Positions 27,015-36,169 are shown, counted from the first letter of the stretch. The stretch is 64,000 nt of DNA from Devosia oryziradicis (GCF_016698645.1 NZ_CP068047.1:2763001-2827000), one strand, 5' to 3'. Program-made: numbers and translations. The notes: generated from the letters alone by a model not told the origin.

Positions 27015-27333
27015 GATAGGTCTCTCATTGCAATGAGGCGACTGTTCCATGGGAGCCCGCATTGCCATGATGCGCCTAGCAAGGAAGAACCGGTGGTTCG
27101 TTTGCTCGGAGACTGGACTTCACCATCGGAATTGCTTCCGGCGAGCGGCAGGTGCCAGCGACCTGGCGGGCGATATGCGCGCCGCGCCCGGCTTTGTCAA
27201 CGGCATGGCCGGCATGCGATCAATCGCCGTGATGGTCCGATGAGAGAAAAACGTTAGGCGACGCGGCCGGTGCGGGCTATGGCCTGATGGATTTCGGCTT
27301 CGCCGGGACGACACTGCGGTTGGGGAATTCACG
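27015..27333. other. Divergent intergenic region between the glyoxalase-related gene and the TSUP gene
   Basis: These 319 bases hold no credible gene. They contain the palindrome at 27024-27037 next to the leftward start. No clear promoter pair was seen for the rightward TSUP gene. Confidence 0.4.
27024..27037. promoter_or_regulatory. Perfect 14-bp palindrome at the start of the glyoxalase-related gene
   Basis: CTCATTGCAATGAG is fully self-complementary and ends nine bases before the leftward ATG, overlapping the ribosome binding site region (GAGAG). It could be a repressor operator or chance symmetry. Confidence 0.35.
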
Positions 27334-28104
27334 ATGTTGGAAACGCTGTTCCTGTTGATTGCCGGCCTGCTTGGGGGCGCCGTCAATTCGCTGGCAGGTG
27401 GCGGGTCGTTCATCGTCTTTCCGGCGCTGCTGTTTGTCGGCGTGCCCCCCGTCGTCGCCAATGCATCCAACACCTATGCCGCCCTACCGGGCTACGCCAG
27501 CGGCGCCTTCGGCTATTGGCACGCCATGGCAAAATACAAGGATCGCCTGGTGCTCTACGGCATCATGGCGGCCGTCTTTGGCTATGTCGGCGCCGAACTG
27601 CTGCTGGTTGTCAGCGACGAGCTGTTTTCCCTCGTCGTGCCATGGCTCATGGCTTTTGCCGTGCTGTTGTTCATCTTCGGCAACCAGCTCAACAGCTTCG
27701 TCGCGGCACGCAGCGGCGGCGGACGCGGCATGAAGCTGGCAGGCACCGTTCTGCTGATGGCGTTTCTGGCTGGCGTCTGCGTCTATGGCGGCTTCTTCAA
27801 TGCCGGGTTGGGCATCCTCCTACTGGCCTTTCTCGCCACCGCGGGGATGAGCGACATTCACGCCATGAACGGGCTCAAGCTCTATGTGTCGAGCATCGTG
27901 GCGCTGGTGGCCGTGGCGCGCTTTGCGCTCAGCGGGTCGATCGACTGGTATCACGGCTCGATCGCACTGGCGGGGGTGGTGGTCGGCGGCTACCTGGCCG
28001 CCCGCAATGCGCACCGCATACCCACGCCCTGGATAAGGACGGCCGTCATTGTCTATGGCGTGGTGATGACGGGGTATTTCTTCTGGGGCGCCTACGTGGC
28101 CTAG
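27334..28104 (+). CDS. TSUP family membrane exporter (TauE/SafE)
   Basis: The 256-residue protein has about eight hydrophobic helices in two repeats. It opens with LLIAGLLGGAVNSLAGGGSF and has GVPPVVANASNTYAALPGY and, in the second repeat, GGFFNAGLGILLLAFLATAG and MNGLKLYVSSIVALVAVARF. That is the TauE/SafE signature of putative sulfite or sulfonate-sulfur anion exporters. Its stop touches the stop of the molybdopterin oxidoreductase gene with no gap. Substrate is not known. Confidence 0.93.
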   Translation: MLETLFLLIAGLLGGAVNSLAGGGSFIVFPALLFVGVPPVVANASNTYAALPGYASGAFGYWHAMAKYKDRLVLYGIMAAVFGYVGAELLLVVSDELFSLVVPWLMAFAVLLFIFGNQLNSFVAARSGGGRGMKLAGTVLLMAFLAGVCVYGGFFNAGLGILLLAFLATAGMSDIHAMNGLKLYVSSIVALVAVARFALSGSIDWYHGSIALAGVVVGGYLAARNAHRIPTPWIRTAVIVYGVVMTGYFFWGAYVA

Positions 28105-30198
28105 CTAGTCGGCCCGCCGAATCCACACCGCGGCATCATGGAAAGCTGCGCCGCCGAAAGGAGGCGCCGGGGTGGCGTTGGTGAGCGTATTGATGCCCCT
28201 GCCGCCTCTGTGTGCCTTGTTCTGGTGCAGGCCCTCGGCGATGAGGACCCCCGTGGGCAGGCCGGAGCGGATGCGCGCCGTGAGGTCCACGCTGCCCCGT
28301 CGATTGCCGACGCTCACGAACTGGCCGTCCTGGATGCCCAGGCGGGCCGCGTCGTCAGGATGGATGAAGACCGAAGGGACGCCCTCGCGCTTCTGGCTGC
28401 CGGGTGTCTCGTTGAAGCTCGAATTGAGGAAGGCTCGGGCCGGGCTGGTGGCGAGGCGGAAGGGATGCTCGGCATCGGTGGCTTCGGTGATGGCCCAATG
28501 ATCGGCGAAGCGCGGCATGTCCGCAGGGTCGCAAGTCCAGATGTAACCCTTCTTGTCGGCGACATCCTGCCAATTGGGCGCGAAGCGAAAGCGCTTGTCA
28601 GGCCAGGCAAAACCCTCGGCAAAGCGGGCCACGGCGTCGGGGCGTTCGCGATCGACGAAGCCTGTCTTCTCCACGTTTTCGAGGGGTGGATAACCGGAGC
28701 GACGGAAGGTCTCCGCAACGACATCACGGTCGATGGTCTTGAACGTGTTGTCGTCGAGCCCGAGGCGCAAGGCCAGGGCGTTGATCACCTCGTGGTTTGA
28801 GCGGGTCTCTCCAGGACGGTCGATAACGGCGGGACCATAGAGCACCCGGACGTGGCCGCCGCGGGTATAATAGTCATTGTGCTCGAGAAACATGGTGGCC
28901 GGCAGGACGATATCGGCGAAGTCGGCCGTCTCGGTCATGAACTGCTCGTGCACAACCAGGAACAGGTCGTCCCGCGCCAGTCCCCGGTGGGTCAGCGTCT
29001 GGTCGGGGGCGACCGAGGCCGGATTGGTATTCTGCACAATCATGGCCTTGACCGGACCGCCACCCTTAAGCGCCCTGGCGTCGCCAGTCAGGATCGGGCC
29101 GATTTCGGACATGTCGAGCCAACGCGGCTCGCCTTTTTGCAGCGCAGCGCCCGTGATGGCGGACTTGTCGAGCTGCCAGGTGCCCGAATTGGAATGGAGC
29201 GCGCCGCCGCCGCGGTGCTGCCAGGCGCCGGTCATGGCCGGAATACACATGGCGGCATGCATGGCGGTGGCGCCGTTGCGCTGGCGGGTGAAGCCATAGC
29301 CCATGCGGAAATAGGATCGCGGCGTGGTGCCGACCAGATGGGCGAATGCCGTGATCTGTTCGACGGTCAGGCCGGTGATGTCGGCGGCCCATTGCGGCGT
29401 ACGCGCGGCGAGGTGGGCTTCGAAGTCGGGCCCGAAGTCGGTGTATTTTGCCATATAGGCGCGGTCGGCGAGGTTGTCCCGCAGCAGTACATGCATGACG
29501 GCAACGGCAAGCGCGCCATCGGTCCCGGGGCGGACCACCAGGCCCAGATCGGCCTGGGCCATGGTGGCGGTCTCGTAGATGTCGATGACGACAACCTTGG
29601 CGCCGCGCTCCTTCTTGGCGCGCATGGCGTGGGTCATGACGTTGACCTGCGTATGCACAGCGTTGGTGCCCCAGATCACCACGCAATCGCTCTCGGCCAT
29701 CTGTTCGGGATTGACCCCGCCCAGCATGCCGGTGCCGGCGATGTAACCGGGCCAGGATGTGCCCGTGCAGATGGTATCGTATTGACGCGAATAGCCCTTG
29801 GCGGCGCGCAGGCGGTCGATGCCGTCGCGATGCACATGGCCCATGGTGCCGGCATAGTAGTAGGGCCAGATGGCTTCGGCGCCGTGTTCGGCCTCAACCT
29901 GGCTGAACCGCGCAGCGATTTCGTCGAGCGCCTCGTCCCAGCTGATGCGTTCGAACTGGCCGCTGCCCTTGGGGCCGGTGCGGCGCAAGGGATGCATAAG
30001 GCGGTGTGGGTGATGCACCCGTTCGGCGTAGCGGGCGACCTTCTCGCAGATCACGCTGGCGGTATAGGGATCGTCCTTGGCGCCGCGCACGCGACCGATG
30101 GTACTGCCGTCGATGATGTCGACGTCCAGCGCGCAGGCGGAGGGACAATCGTGCGGGCAGACCGAACGGGCAGTGCGGATGACGACGGGCTGGTTCAT
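28105..30198 (-). CDS. Molybdopterin-dependent oxidoreductase (DMSO reductase family), cytoplasmic
   Basis: The 697-residue protein carries an N-terminal 4Fe-4S motif with Cys14, Cys18, Cys22 and Cys51 (CPHDCPSAC ... VICEK) and no Tat or Sec signal, so it should be cytoplasmic. Then come the molybdopterin-binding domains (ISWDEALDEIA, CVVIWGTNAVHTQ, VVVIDIYETATM, TDFADIVLPATMFLEHNDYY) and the dinucleotide-binding C-terminal domain (VFIHPDDAARLGI). Cys144 in TICTGTSWP is a candidate Mo ligand. No partner subunits or maturation genes lie nearby. Substrate is unknown; formate-dehydrogenase or biotin/TMAO-reductase-like chemistry cannot be decided. Confidence 0.88.
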   Translation of the reverse strand: MNQPVVIRTARSVCPHDCPSACALDVDIIDGSTIGRVRGAKDDPYTASVICEKVARYAERVHHPHRLMHPLRRTGPKGSGQFERISWDEALDEIAARFSQVEAEHGAEAIWPYYYAGTMGHVHRDGIDRLRAAKGYSRQYDTICTGTSWPGYIAGTGMLGGVNPEQMAESDCVVIWGTNAVHTQVNVMTHAMRAKKERGAKVVVIDIYETATMAQADLGLVVRPGTDGALAVAVMHVLLRDNLADRAYMAKYTDFGPDFEAHLAARTPQWAADITGLTVEQITAFAHLVGTTPRSYFRMGYGFTRQRNGATAMHAAMCIPAMTGAWQHRGGGALHSNSGTWQLDKSAITGAALQKGEPRWLDMSEIGPILTGDARALKGGGPVKAMIVQNTNPASVAPDQTLTHRGLARDDLFLVVHEQFMTETADFADIVLPATMFLEHNDYYTRGGHVRVLYGPAVIDRPGETRSNHEVINALALRLGLDDNTFKTIDRDVVAETFRRSGYPPLENVEKTGFVDRERPDAVARFAEGFAWPDKRFRFAPNWQDVADKKGYIWTCDPADMPRFADHWAITEATDAEHPFRLATSPARAFLNSSFNETPGSQKREGVPSVFIHPDDAARLGIQDGQFVSVGNRRGSVDLTARIRSGLPTGVLIAEGLHQNKAHRGGRGINTLTNATPAPPFGGAAFHDAAVWIRRAD

Positions 30199-30379
30199 GG
30201 GCCCAAGGTAACGAACCGCGGGCTCGGGCTCAATTGAATTGGGTTGATGGTGGCCATCAGCCCAATGAATGCCGGGCTTGGTTCCCTAGCCGAGATCTTA
30301 ACGACGTTTAAGATCTCGTTATGGTAAACCAATCGTAAAGATGTAGATTGCTTGCGTCATTGCTTTGAGGGGAATGTCG

Positions 30380-30850
30380 ATGTCCGATCTCAATGTTCAG
30401 CTCGCGCGCGCGGTCAAAACCAGCGCCATTTACGATCTTGTCACCTGCCTGCCGCTGGCCCTGCCCGGTGTCGCCAGTGTCTATCTCATGGTCCTCGATA
30501 CGGTTAACGGTGCCGTTGGACTTGGCGGCCAGGTGGGCGAACTTTCGCCGCTGGCGATGATGTTCATCAATTTCCTGGGCTCGCTGATCTCGATCTGGGC
30601 GGTCTTGCGCCTGATCAATCCCAGCTGGGCCAACGGGCTGACCGACGTAGCGGTCCGTACGTTATTCTCGATCGCCATGCTCAATGCCATTTTCCACGGC
30701 GTCCCAGGCTTGGTGGCCGTGCTCTGGGTCTGCGAGCTTGGCCTGCTGCTGGTTCAGGCCTATCTGGTGCACCGGGTGTGGCGGGCCGAACATGCCGCCG
30801 TGCGCCCGACCTCGGCGGCCACATTCCCGAGCCACGCACCGGCGGAATGA
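30380..30850 (+). CDS. Small four-helix membrane protein of unknown function
   Basis: The 156-residue protein has four hydrophobic segments (around LPLALPGVASVYLMVLD, LAMMFINFLGSLISIWAVL, LFSIAMLNAIFHGVPGLVAVL, and WVCELGLLLVQAYLVH). The ATG at 30380 is chosen because AGGGGA lies six bases upstream. I recognise no named family; the organisation resembles small uncharacterised membrane proteins of Hyphomicrobiales. It ends in a strong bidirectional terminator shared with the convergent gene. Confidence 0.7.
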   Translation: MSDLNVQLARAVKTSAIYDLVTCLPLALPGVASVYLMVLDTVNGAVGLGGQVGELSPLAMMFINFLGSLISIWAVLRLINPSWANGLTDVAVRTLFSIAMLNAIFHGVPGLVAVLWVCELGLLLVQAYLVHRVWRAEHAAVRPTSAATFPSHAPAE

Positions 30851-30880
30851 TCGACTCAAGCGTCAAAACCGCCAAAATGC

Positions 30881-30916
30881 AAAGGGTCCCGGGATATCGT
30901 CCCGGGACCCTTTTTT
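30881..30916. terminator. Bidirectional intrinsic terminator
   Basis: A 14-bp perfect stem (AAAGGGTCCCGGGA / TCCCGGGACCCTTT) with a 5-base loop is followed by TTTTTT on the + strand and a T-rich stretch on the minus strand. It lies between two convergent genes. Confidence 0.92.
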
Positions 30917-30934
30917 CTTAACTGCAACCGCCGC

Positions 30935-31561
30935 CTAGAGCGTGGCAAAGGCCTTGGTCGAGGTTTCTGCGTTGCGGCGGGCGCGGTTGGTGGCATGGAT
31001 GGCCAGTTGGGCTGCGCCGGAATGGAACTGCGAGAAGGTAACGCGCTGGGCGTCGTGGGTGGCGATCGTCACACCGCGCCAATTGGGACGGACGGCGCGG
31101 ACGTCGGACCAGGCGATCTTGGTTTCACGACCCAGGGCACTGCGGTGTTCGAGGAGGGTGTTGTTCCAGCGCACGCGCGTGAACAGGCCGCCCAGCCCGA
31201 TCGCGAGGGCCCCTGCCCCCAACATGACCGAGGCGATGAAGGTGGCGATCATCTGCGCCGCTTCCACATGCTTGGTGCCGCCGATGACGATGATGGCGCT
31301 CATCAAAACGACGGCGAGCGCGGCCGCACCATAGCAGGCGAAATATTCGACCATCGACGGCCGCAGCTCGGACCAGCCATCCACACTCACGGCTTCCTCG
31401 CTCTGCACCAGGCGGAGGGCCAGAAAGGCGGCGTAGCCGAACGCTACCACGCCGGCTGCGCGGGCCAGCGGCAGGCCGGCGGTGAAGGGAATGTATTTCA
31501 GCACGATCAGCGAAACGATCACGAATAGTGGCACAGCCACTTCCTGCCAGCGCAAGGGCAC
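30935..31561 (-). CDS. Membrane protein of unknown function with C-terminal PH-like segment
   Basis: The 208-residue protein has four hydrophobic helices in the first 130 residues (VAVPLFVIVSLIVLKYIPF, GVVAFGYAAFLAL, FACYGAAALAVVLMSAIIVIG, IATFIASVMLGAGALAIGL). A soluble tail follows that reads like a small PH/bPH2-type barrel (LLEHRSALGRETKIAWSDVRAVRPNW). The start is a GTG at 31561 with GGAGAG eight bases upstream. Function is unknown, and no operon partner is seen. Confidence 0.65.
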   Translation of the reverse strand: MPLRWQEVAVPLFVIVSLIVLKYIPFTAGLPLARAAGVVAFGYAAFLALRLVQSEEAVSVDGWSELRPSMVEYFACYGAAALAVVLMSAIIVIGGTKHVEAAQMIATFIASVMLGAGALAIGLGGLFTRVRWNNTLLEHRSALGRETKIAWSDVRAVRPNWRGVTIATHDAQRVTFSQFHSGAAQLAIHATNRARRNAETSTKAFATL

Positions 31562-31822
31562 TATCTGCTCTCCAACAATTCTGGGGGCCGGCGACGCTAG
31601 ATCGGCATATACAAGCGGAATCTACCAAGCTTGTCTGATTTGACCATTAACAATTTTGGGAGTGCACCGCCTTCAAGTGGAACCTCAGCATTTTTGCAAC
31701 AGGTACCGCGGGTTGAGATTTTGATTCAAACGCTTCGCGTGGCGATTCAAGGCGATGGCGGCGCGATTCAGATGACCGTTCCAAGTAACTGGTACGCCAC
31801 GGCAATTGGACAGCATGGAGCC

Positions 31823-31848
31823 TTCCGGGCCACTGGAGTGGCCCGGAA
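31823..31848 (-). terminator. Terminator-like hairpin after the drug efflux gene
   Basis: TTCCGGGCCACT and AGTGGCCCGGAA form a 12-bp inverted repeat around GG, nine bases past the stop at 31857. The minus-strand tail is not U-rich, so it may act as a 3' stabilising hairpin rather than a strong terminator. Confidence 0.6.
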
Positions 31849-31856
31849 CGCCAGGA

Positions 31857-33425
31857 TCAGCTCGGGGCGCCAACTGCCGCGGCAGTGGCATTTTCCTCTG
31901 CGGCGAGCTCGGCCTCCGGCTCCTTGCGCAGCGTCGTCGCCAATGGGATCTCGCGGAGCAACAGCGATAGACCGAAGGCGATGATCGCGGCTCCTGCAGC
32001 GGTGAGGAACACCGGATGCAGTGCGGCAGCGAAGCCATCGAGCACCTGGGCGCGCACCGTTTCGGGCAGCGCCTGGATAGCCTGCGCGTTGAATGAACCG
32101 CCACCGGATGGCGCCGCGTCGCCAAGCTGGCTGGCCAGGCCGGTCGAGAAGATCGCGCCAAAGACCGAGACGCCGATCGAACCTCCGATCTGGCGGAACA
32201 GCGTCGTGCCGGCGGTGGCGACACCGACCAGCGCGCGCGGCACCGCGTTCTGCGTGGCGGTGACACTGACGCTGTTGACCGGGCCAATGCCGATGCCGAC
32301 GATGAACATGTAGAGCGCGATCTGCCAGTCTGGCGTGTCGAGCTGCATGATGCCGAGCAACAGCAGGCCGACGAACAGGATCGCGGTAGCGAGGACCGGG
32401 AGGACGCGGTAGCGCCCGGTCCTGCTCATGACGAAACCCGACAGCGTGGAAGCGCCGATCAGGCCGACCATCATAGGCAACAGCTGGAAGGCTGAATTGG
32501 TGGGCGACACGCCCTTGGCGATTTGCAGGTACATGGGCAGGAAGGTGATCGAGCCGAACATCGCCATGCCGACCAGGAAGCCCACGGCATTGGTGACCAG
32601 GAAGGTGTTGTTGGCGAACAGTTGCAGCGGCAGTACCGGCTCGGCGGCCCGGGTTTCGACCCAGATGAAGGCCCCGAGGGCAGCGACGGACAGGGCCACG
32701 AGGCCCAGGATCTGTGCCGACAGCCATGGGAAGGTATTGCCACCCAGGCTGGTGGCCAGCACGAAGGCCGACAGGGCCGTCGTGAGCAGGGCAAAGCCCA
32801 TATAGTCGACCTTGTGGGCGACGCGGGTGGCCCTTGGCTTGAGCGCAAAGCCAATGACGGCAAGCGCCAGCACGCCCAGCGGCAGGTTGATGATGAAAAT
32901 CCAGTGCCAGCTCAGGTGCTCGACGATGAAACCACCCAGCAACGGCCCCACCACCGTGGCGACACCAAAGACGGCGCCGAAAATGCCCTGGATCTTGCCG
33001 CGCTGGCGCGGGGGAATGACGTCGGCCACCACAGTCATGGCCACGACCATGAGGCCGCCGCCGCCCAGCCCTTGAACGATGCGGGCGAAGATAAGGAAGT
33101 TCATGGAATTGGCGAAGGCAGACAGTCCTGCCCCAGCAAGGAAGATGACAATGGCCGCCTGCAGAACGATCTTGCGACCGTAGAGATCGCCGAGCTTGCC
33201 ATAGATGGGCGCCACGACGGTGGAACTGAGGAGGTAGGCAATGACCACCCAGGTCAGGTGGTCCAGGCCACCCAATTCACTGACGATGGTCGGAAGCGCG
33301 GTGGAAACGATGGTCTGGCCAAGCGAGGCCAGAAGCAGCGTCACCGCCACCGCGCCGATGATGAGCCCCACCGACTGGGCCTGTGGCTCGCCAGTGCTGG
33401 CAGCGGATTGTGCAGGGTGCGACAT
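31857..33425 (-). CDS. MFS drug efflux transporter, DHA2 (EmrB/QacA) family
   Basis: The 522-residue protein has about 14 membrane helices. Its N-terminal segment ASLGQTIVSTALPTIVSELG is the DHA2 motif. LYGRKIVLQAAIVIFLAGAGL follows, then the helix-5 motif C-like stretch IFGAVFGVATVVGPLLGGF. It should export hydrophobic compounds using the proton gradient. The ATG at 33425 has AGGA seven bases upstream. It diverges from a MarR-type regulator gene over a symmetric operator-like sequence, so repression relieved by an effector is likely. Confidence 0.94.
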   Translation of the reverse strand: MSHPAQSAASTGEPQAQSVGLIIGAVAVTLLLASLGQTIVSTALPTIVSELGGLDHLTWVVIAYLLSSTVVAPIYGKLGDLYGRKIVLQAAIVIFLAGAGLSAFANSMNFLIFARIVQGLGGGGLMVVAMTVVADVIPPRQRGKIQGIFGAVFGVATVVGPLLGGFIVEHLSWHWIFIINLPLGVLALAVIGFALKPRATRVAHKVDYMGFALLTTALSAFVLATSLGGNTFPWLSAQILGLVALSVAALGAFIWVETRAAEPVLPLQLFANNTFLVTNAVGFLVGMAMFGSITFLPMYLQIAKGVSPTNSAFQLLPMMVGLIGASTLSGFVMSRTGRYRVLPVLATAILFVGLLLLGIMQLDTPDWQIALYMFIVGIGIGPVNSVSVTATQNAVPRALVGVATAGTTLFRQIGGSIGVSVFGAIFSTGLASQLGDAAPSGGGSFNAQAIQALPETVRAQVLDGFAAALHPVFLTAAGAAIIAFGLSLLLREIPLATTLRKEPEAELAAEENATAAAVGAPS

Positions 33426-33500
33426 TGGTTGATCCTTTGAACAAGGGGAGCAGGGAGTCGCGCCCACTTGCGGCATGAATTATTGCGGCATATATCTGCC

Positions 33501-33537
33501 CACAGCAATTGCATGTCAATGGCACGCAATTGCTGTG
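33501..33537. promoter_or_regulatory. Symmetric operator-like repeat between the efflux pump and MarR genes
   Basis: CACAGCAATTGC (33501-33512) and GCAATTGCTGTG (33526-33537) are perfect inverted copies separated by 13 bp. Each arm contains the self-complementary octamer GCAATTGC, and the two octamer centres are 21 bp apart, two helical turns. This is how two MarR dimers could bind side by side and silence both divergent promoters. The binding protein is inferred from location. Confidence 0.68.
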
Positions 33538-33562
33538 AGCATGCGAAAATATGAGAACTGCC

Positions 33563-34177
33563 ATGAACCGGCCGGGAAACATCGACATCAACACCCTGCT
33601 CCGCAAGGCGGGGATTGCGGAAGAAACGGCCGACGCCGTGATCGGCATAGATGCTCTGCTGCAGAACTGGCGACGGCGGGCGATGAAGCGCGAACTGGGG
33701 CACCGTGCGCTGGTCGACCTCAAGATCGGCATCGACCTGGCGCAATATGACGTACTGGTCGCCATCGAGGCGCCGGTGGGCGAGTTTGGCGAAACCCTCG
33801 GTACCGAGACCATGGTGGCCACAGTGGCGGAGCGGCTGAACATCGACCCATCGCGCGCCAGCCGCGTGGTCAGCGAAATGGTCGAGTTAGGCTATGCAAG
33901 ACGGGCGGTCAGCCAGGCTGACGCAAGGCGAACGATTATCGAGCTGACCGATGCCGGGCGAACGATCGTCGAGGCAGTGCGCGCCTACAAGTTCCTGATC
34001 ATGGGCGATTTCCTCAGCAGCTGGACTGCCGAAGACCTGGCGGTCTTCATGCCGCTGCTGCGCAAGTTCGGGCATTGGTCGGAAAACAGCGAACAGGCAG
34101 CGGACAAATTCGCGGACGATATTGCGCTGCTGGCGCAACAGATTGCTGCCGGTCGCAAGCAGGCCGAGCCCGTCTGA
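33563..34177 (+). CDS. MarR family winged-helix transcriptional regulator
   Basis: The 204-residue protein has a MarR-type core: the recognition region VATVAERLNIDPSRASRVVSEMVELGYARRAVSQADARRT contains the helix-turn-helix and beta wing, followed by IELTDAGRTIVEAV. It is longer than a minimal MarR (about 140 residues) because of an N-terminal extension and a helical tail. ATG 33563 is preferred; ATG 33551 is in frame. Divergence from the DHA2 pump indicates that it most likely represses the pump and itself in response to a toxic ligand. Confidence 0.9.
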   Translation: MNRPGNIDINTLLRKAGIAEETADAVIGIDALLQNWRRRAMKRELGHRALVDLKIGIDLAQYDVLVAIEAPVGEFGETLGTETMVATVAERLNIDPSRASRVVSEMVELGYARRAVSQADARRTIIELTDAGRTIVEAVRAYKFLIMGDFLSSWTAEDLAVFMPLLRKFGHWSENSEQAADKFADDIALLAQQIAAGRKQAEPV

Positions 34178-34229
34178 CTGGACCGACTCGCCGTCGCTCC
34201 ATAAGCATGCTGGCCCTTGGGAGGGGATC

Positions 34230-35429
34230 ATGGGCCAGTCGACACGGATGCCGGTCACGGCAATGCTTGGCGCGAGCGTTTTCTGCTCGGGCGTCACCTT
34301 TGCGGCGACCATGCCATATGGCGCAATTGTCGGCATTGAGACGCTCGGCCTCAGCAACGAACATTACGCAGCGATGGTGTCGATCAGTTCGCTGGTGGGC
34401 GCGCTGGTCACCATGTTCATCGGCTACGCCTCGGATCGCCTTCCCGACCGCCGCATCCTGGTGCTTATGGCGGCGGTTGCCGGCGCGACAGGCATGGGGC
34501 TGGTCTATTTCGGCCGGTCCCAAATGGCCTTCATCGTGGCGATCACGGTGATCTGGCCGTTCGGCTTTGCCATGTTCTCGCAGAACTTCGCCTATGTGCG
34601 GGTCTACTACAATGCGCGCGCGCCGGAGCGGGCCCACTTCATGATCACTGCGCTGCGCACCGTCTTCTCGGTGGCGTGGGTCATCGTGCCACCGCTGGCT
34701 GGCTATATCGCCGCGCTATATTCGGTCTTCGACGTGTTCCTGCTGTCGGCCCTGGCCTATCTGGCCTGTGGCGTGATTTTTGCCGCGATGATGACAGATC
34801 CCGCTACCCGGATCGCTGCCGCGCCCATCGCCGCCCGGGACGCGACAGGCATGCGCGGCTTTTTGCCGACGCCCATTATTGCGGGGCTGGTGGGTATCCT
34901 GATCATCAACATCGCGATGCGGCTGGTGGGGCTCGCCATGCCGCTATCGATCGTGACGCGGCTGGGTGGCACCGTAGGCGATGTCGGCATATATGCCGGC
35001 ATCGCGGCGGCACTCGAAATTCCGTTCATGCTGATGTGGGGTTACCTCGGGCGCTGGCTGACGCGCGAGGCCATCATCATCGGCAATGGTCTGCTGCTCG
35101 GCGTCTATATCCTGCTGGTGTCGCAGGCCCGCTCGGTCATGGATGTGTTCCTGCTGCAGGCCATCAACGGCATTGCCGCCGCGGCCTTGCTGTCGGTGAC
35201 CATCAGCTACATGCAGGACGCGATCAAAGGCCGCGTAGGCCTGTCCACCTCCCTGATGGATGTGGTTGGGATCAGCGCGACACTGGCGGGTGCCGCAGTT
35301 TTTGGCGTGTTGAGTGCGGGCGGCGACTATCAGCTGCTGCTGGTGGCGGCCGCCGGCTTTGCCGTTGTCGGCGGACTGGTGATGCTGGCCGGGAATACCA
35401 GACAGCTGCGGATGGCCCCCGCCGATTAA
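34230..35429 (+). CDS. MFS transporter, sugar-efflux (SET)-like
   Basis: The 399-residue protein has 12 predicted helices. GYASDRLPDRRILVLMA is the MFS loop 2-3 motif, and ITALRTVFSVAWVIVPPLAG resembles the SetA/SetB sugar-efflux group. GGGAGGGGATC before ATG 34230 is a strong ribosome binding site. It follows the MarR gene in the same direction after 52 bp, so the regulator may also control it. Substrate is unknown and the SET assignment is tentative. Confidence 0.82.
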   Translation: MGQSTRMPVTAMLGASVFCSGVTFAATMPYGAIVGIETLGLSNEHYAAMVSISSLVGALVTMFIGYASDRLPDRRILVLMAAVAGATGMGLVYFGRSQMAFIVAITVIWPFGFAMFSQNFAYVRVYYNARAPERAHFMITALRTVFSVAWVIVPPLAGYIAALYSVFDVFLLSALAYLACGVIFAAMMTDPATRIAAAPIAARDATGMRGFLPTPIIAGLVGILIINIAMRLVGLAMPLSIVTRLGGTVGDVGIYAGIAAALEIPFMLMWGYLGRWLTREAIIIGNGLLLGVYILLVSQARSVMDVFLLQAINGIAAAALLSVTISYMQDAIKGRVGLSTSLMDVVGISATLAGAAVFGVLSAGGDYQLLLVAAAGFAVVGGLVMLAGNTRQLRMAPAD

Positions 35430-35530
35430 CAGGCACTTAACTTGACCGGGACCGGCTGAGCCACAATATTGTGATTGACAGTCCGCAACCCGGACAACCA
35501 GGCCCAATCGACCAGCGGGAGGCTAGCCGA

Positions 35531-36169
35531 ATGGACGTGTTTGCTAGCGAGACCGCGCCTTTCGCAGTGGCCATCGGGGTGACGCTTGCCATTGCGGCTA
35601 TCGAGTTGCTGGGACTGCTGCTGGGTACGCAACCGTCGGCCATGGTCGACAGCGCCCTGCCCGATCTCGATACCGATATTCCCGATGTCGAACTCGGGCC
35701 GCTCAGCCAATCGTTGAGCTGGCTGAGCTTCGGCAGGCTGCCGGCACTTGTCGTGCTCATTCTCCTCACTGCCAGTTTCGGACTATGCGGCTTTGCCCTG
35801 CAGGAGGCGCTGCGGCAGGTGTTGGGCTTCGCACTCGATCCCTGGCTTGCCAGTATTCCGGCGGCGATCGGCGCGGTGTTCGTCACCCGTCATGTCGGTC
35901 TCGCCATCGCGCGCATCATGCCCAAGGAAGAGACCGAGGCGGTCAGCACCAAAGCCTTTGTCGGCCGGGTGGCTACGGTTTTTCGCGGGGTTGCCGGACC
36001 CGGTGCGCCCGCCGAGGCCAAGCTGACCGACATTCACGGAAAGACGCATTACCTGCTGATCGAGCCGGAGGACGGTGAGACCGTGATGCCCGAGGGCTCC
36101 GAAGTCGTCATCATTCGCCAGCAAGGCTCGGTCTACCGCGCCATCAGCAAACTGAAGCCGGCCAACTGA
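35531..36169 (+). CDS. YqiJ-like inner-membrane protein with OB-fold C-terminus
   Basis: The 212-residue protein has an N-terminal helix (AVAIGVTLAIAAIELLGLLLG), two central helices (LPALVVLILLTASFGLCGFAL and SIPAAIGAVFVTRHV) and a soluble C-terminal OB-like barrel (FVGRVATVFRGVAGPGAPAEAKL ... VMPEGSEVVIIRQQGSVYRAI). That is the NfeD-like layout of YqiJ. Its TGA overlaps the flotillin ATG by one base. NfeD/YqiJ proteins work with flotillins in membrane organisation. GGGAGG precedes the ATG at 35531. Confidence 0.85.
   Translation: MDVFASETAPFAVAIGVTLAIAAIELLGLLLGTQPSAMVDSALPDLDTDIPDVELGPLSQSLSWLSFGRLPALVVLILLTASFGLCGFALQEALRQVLGFALDPWLASIPAAIGAVFVTRHVGLAIARIMPKEETEAVSTKAFVGRVATVFRGVAGPGAPAEAKLTDIHGKTHYLLIEPEDGETVMPEGSEVVIIRQQGSVYRAISKLKPAN

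Noticed and set aside
28852..30237. A 461-codon open frame opposite the molybdopterin oxidoreductase
   Set aside because: Shadow composition, no domain, and the opposite strand encodes a complete enzyme.
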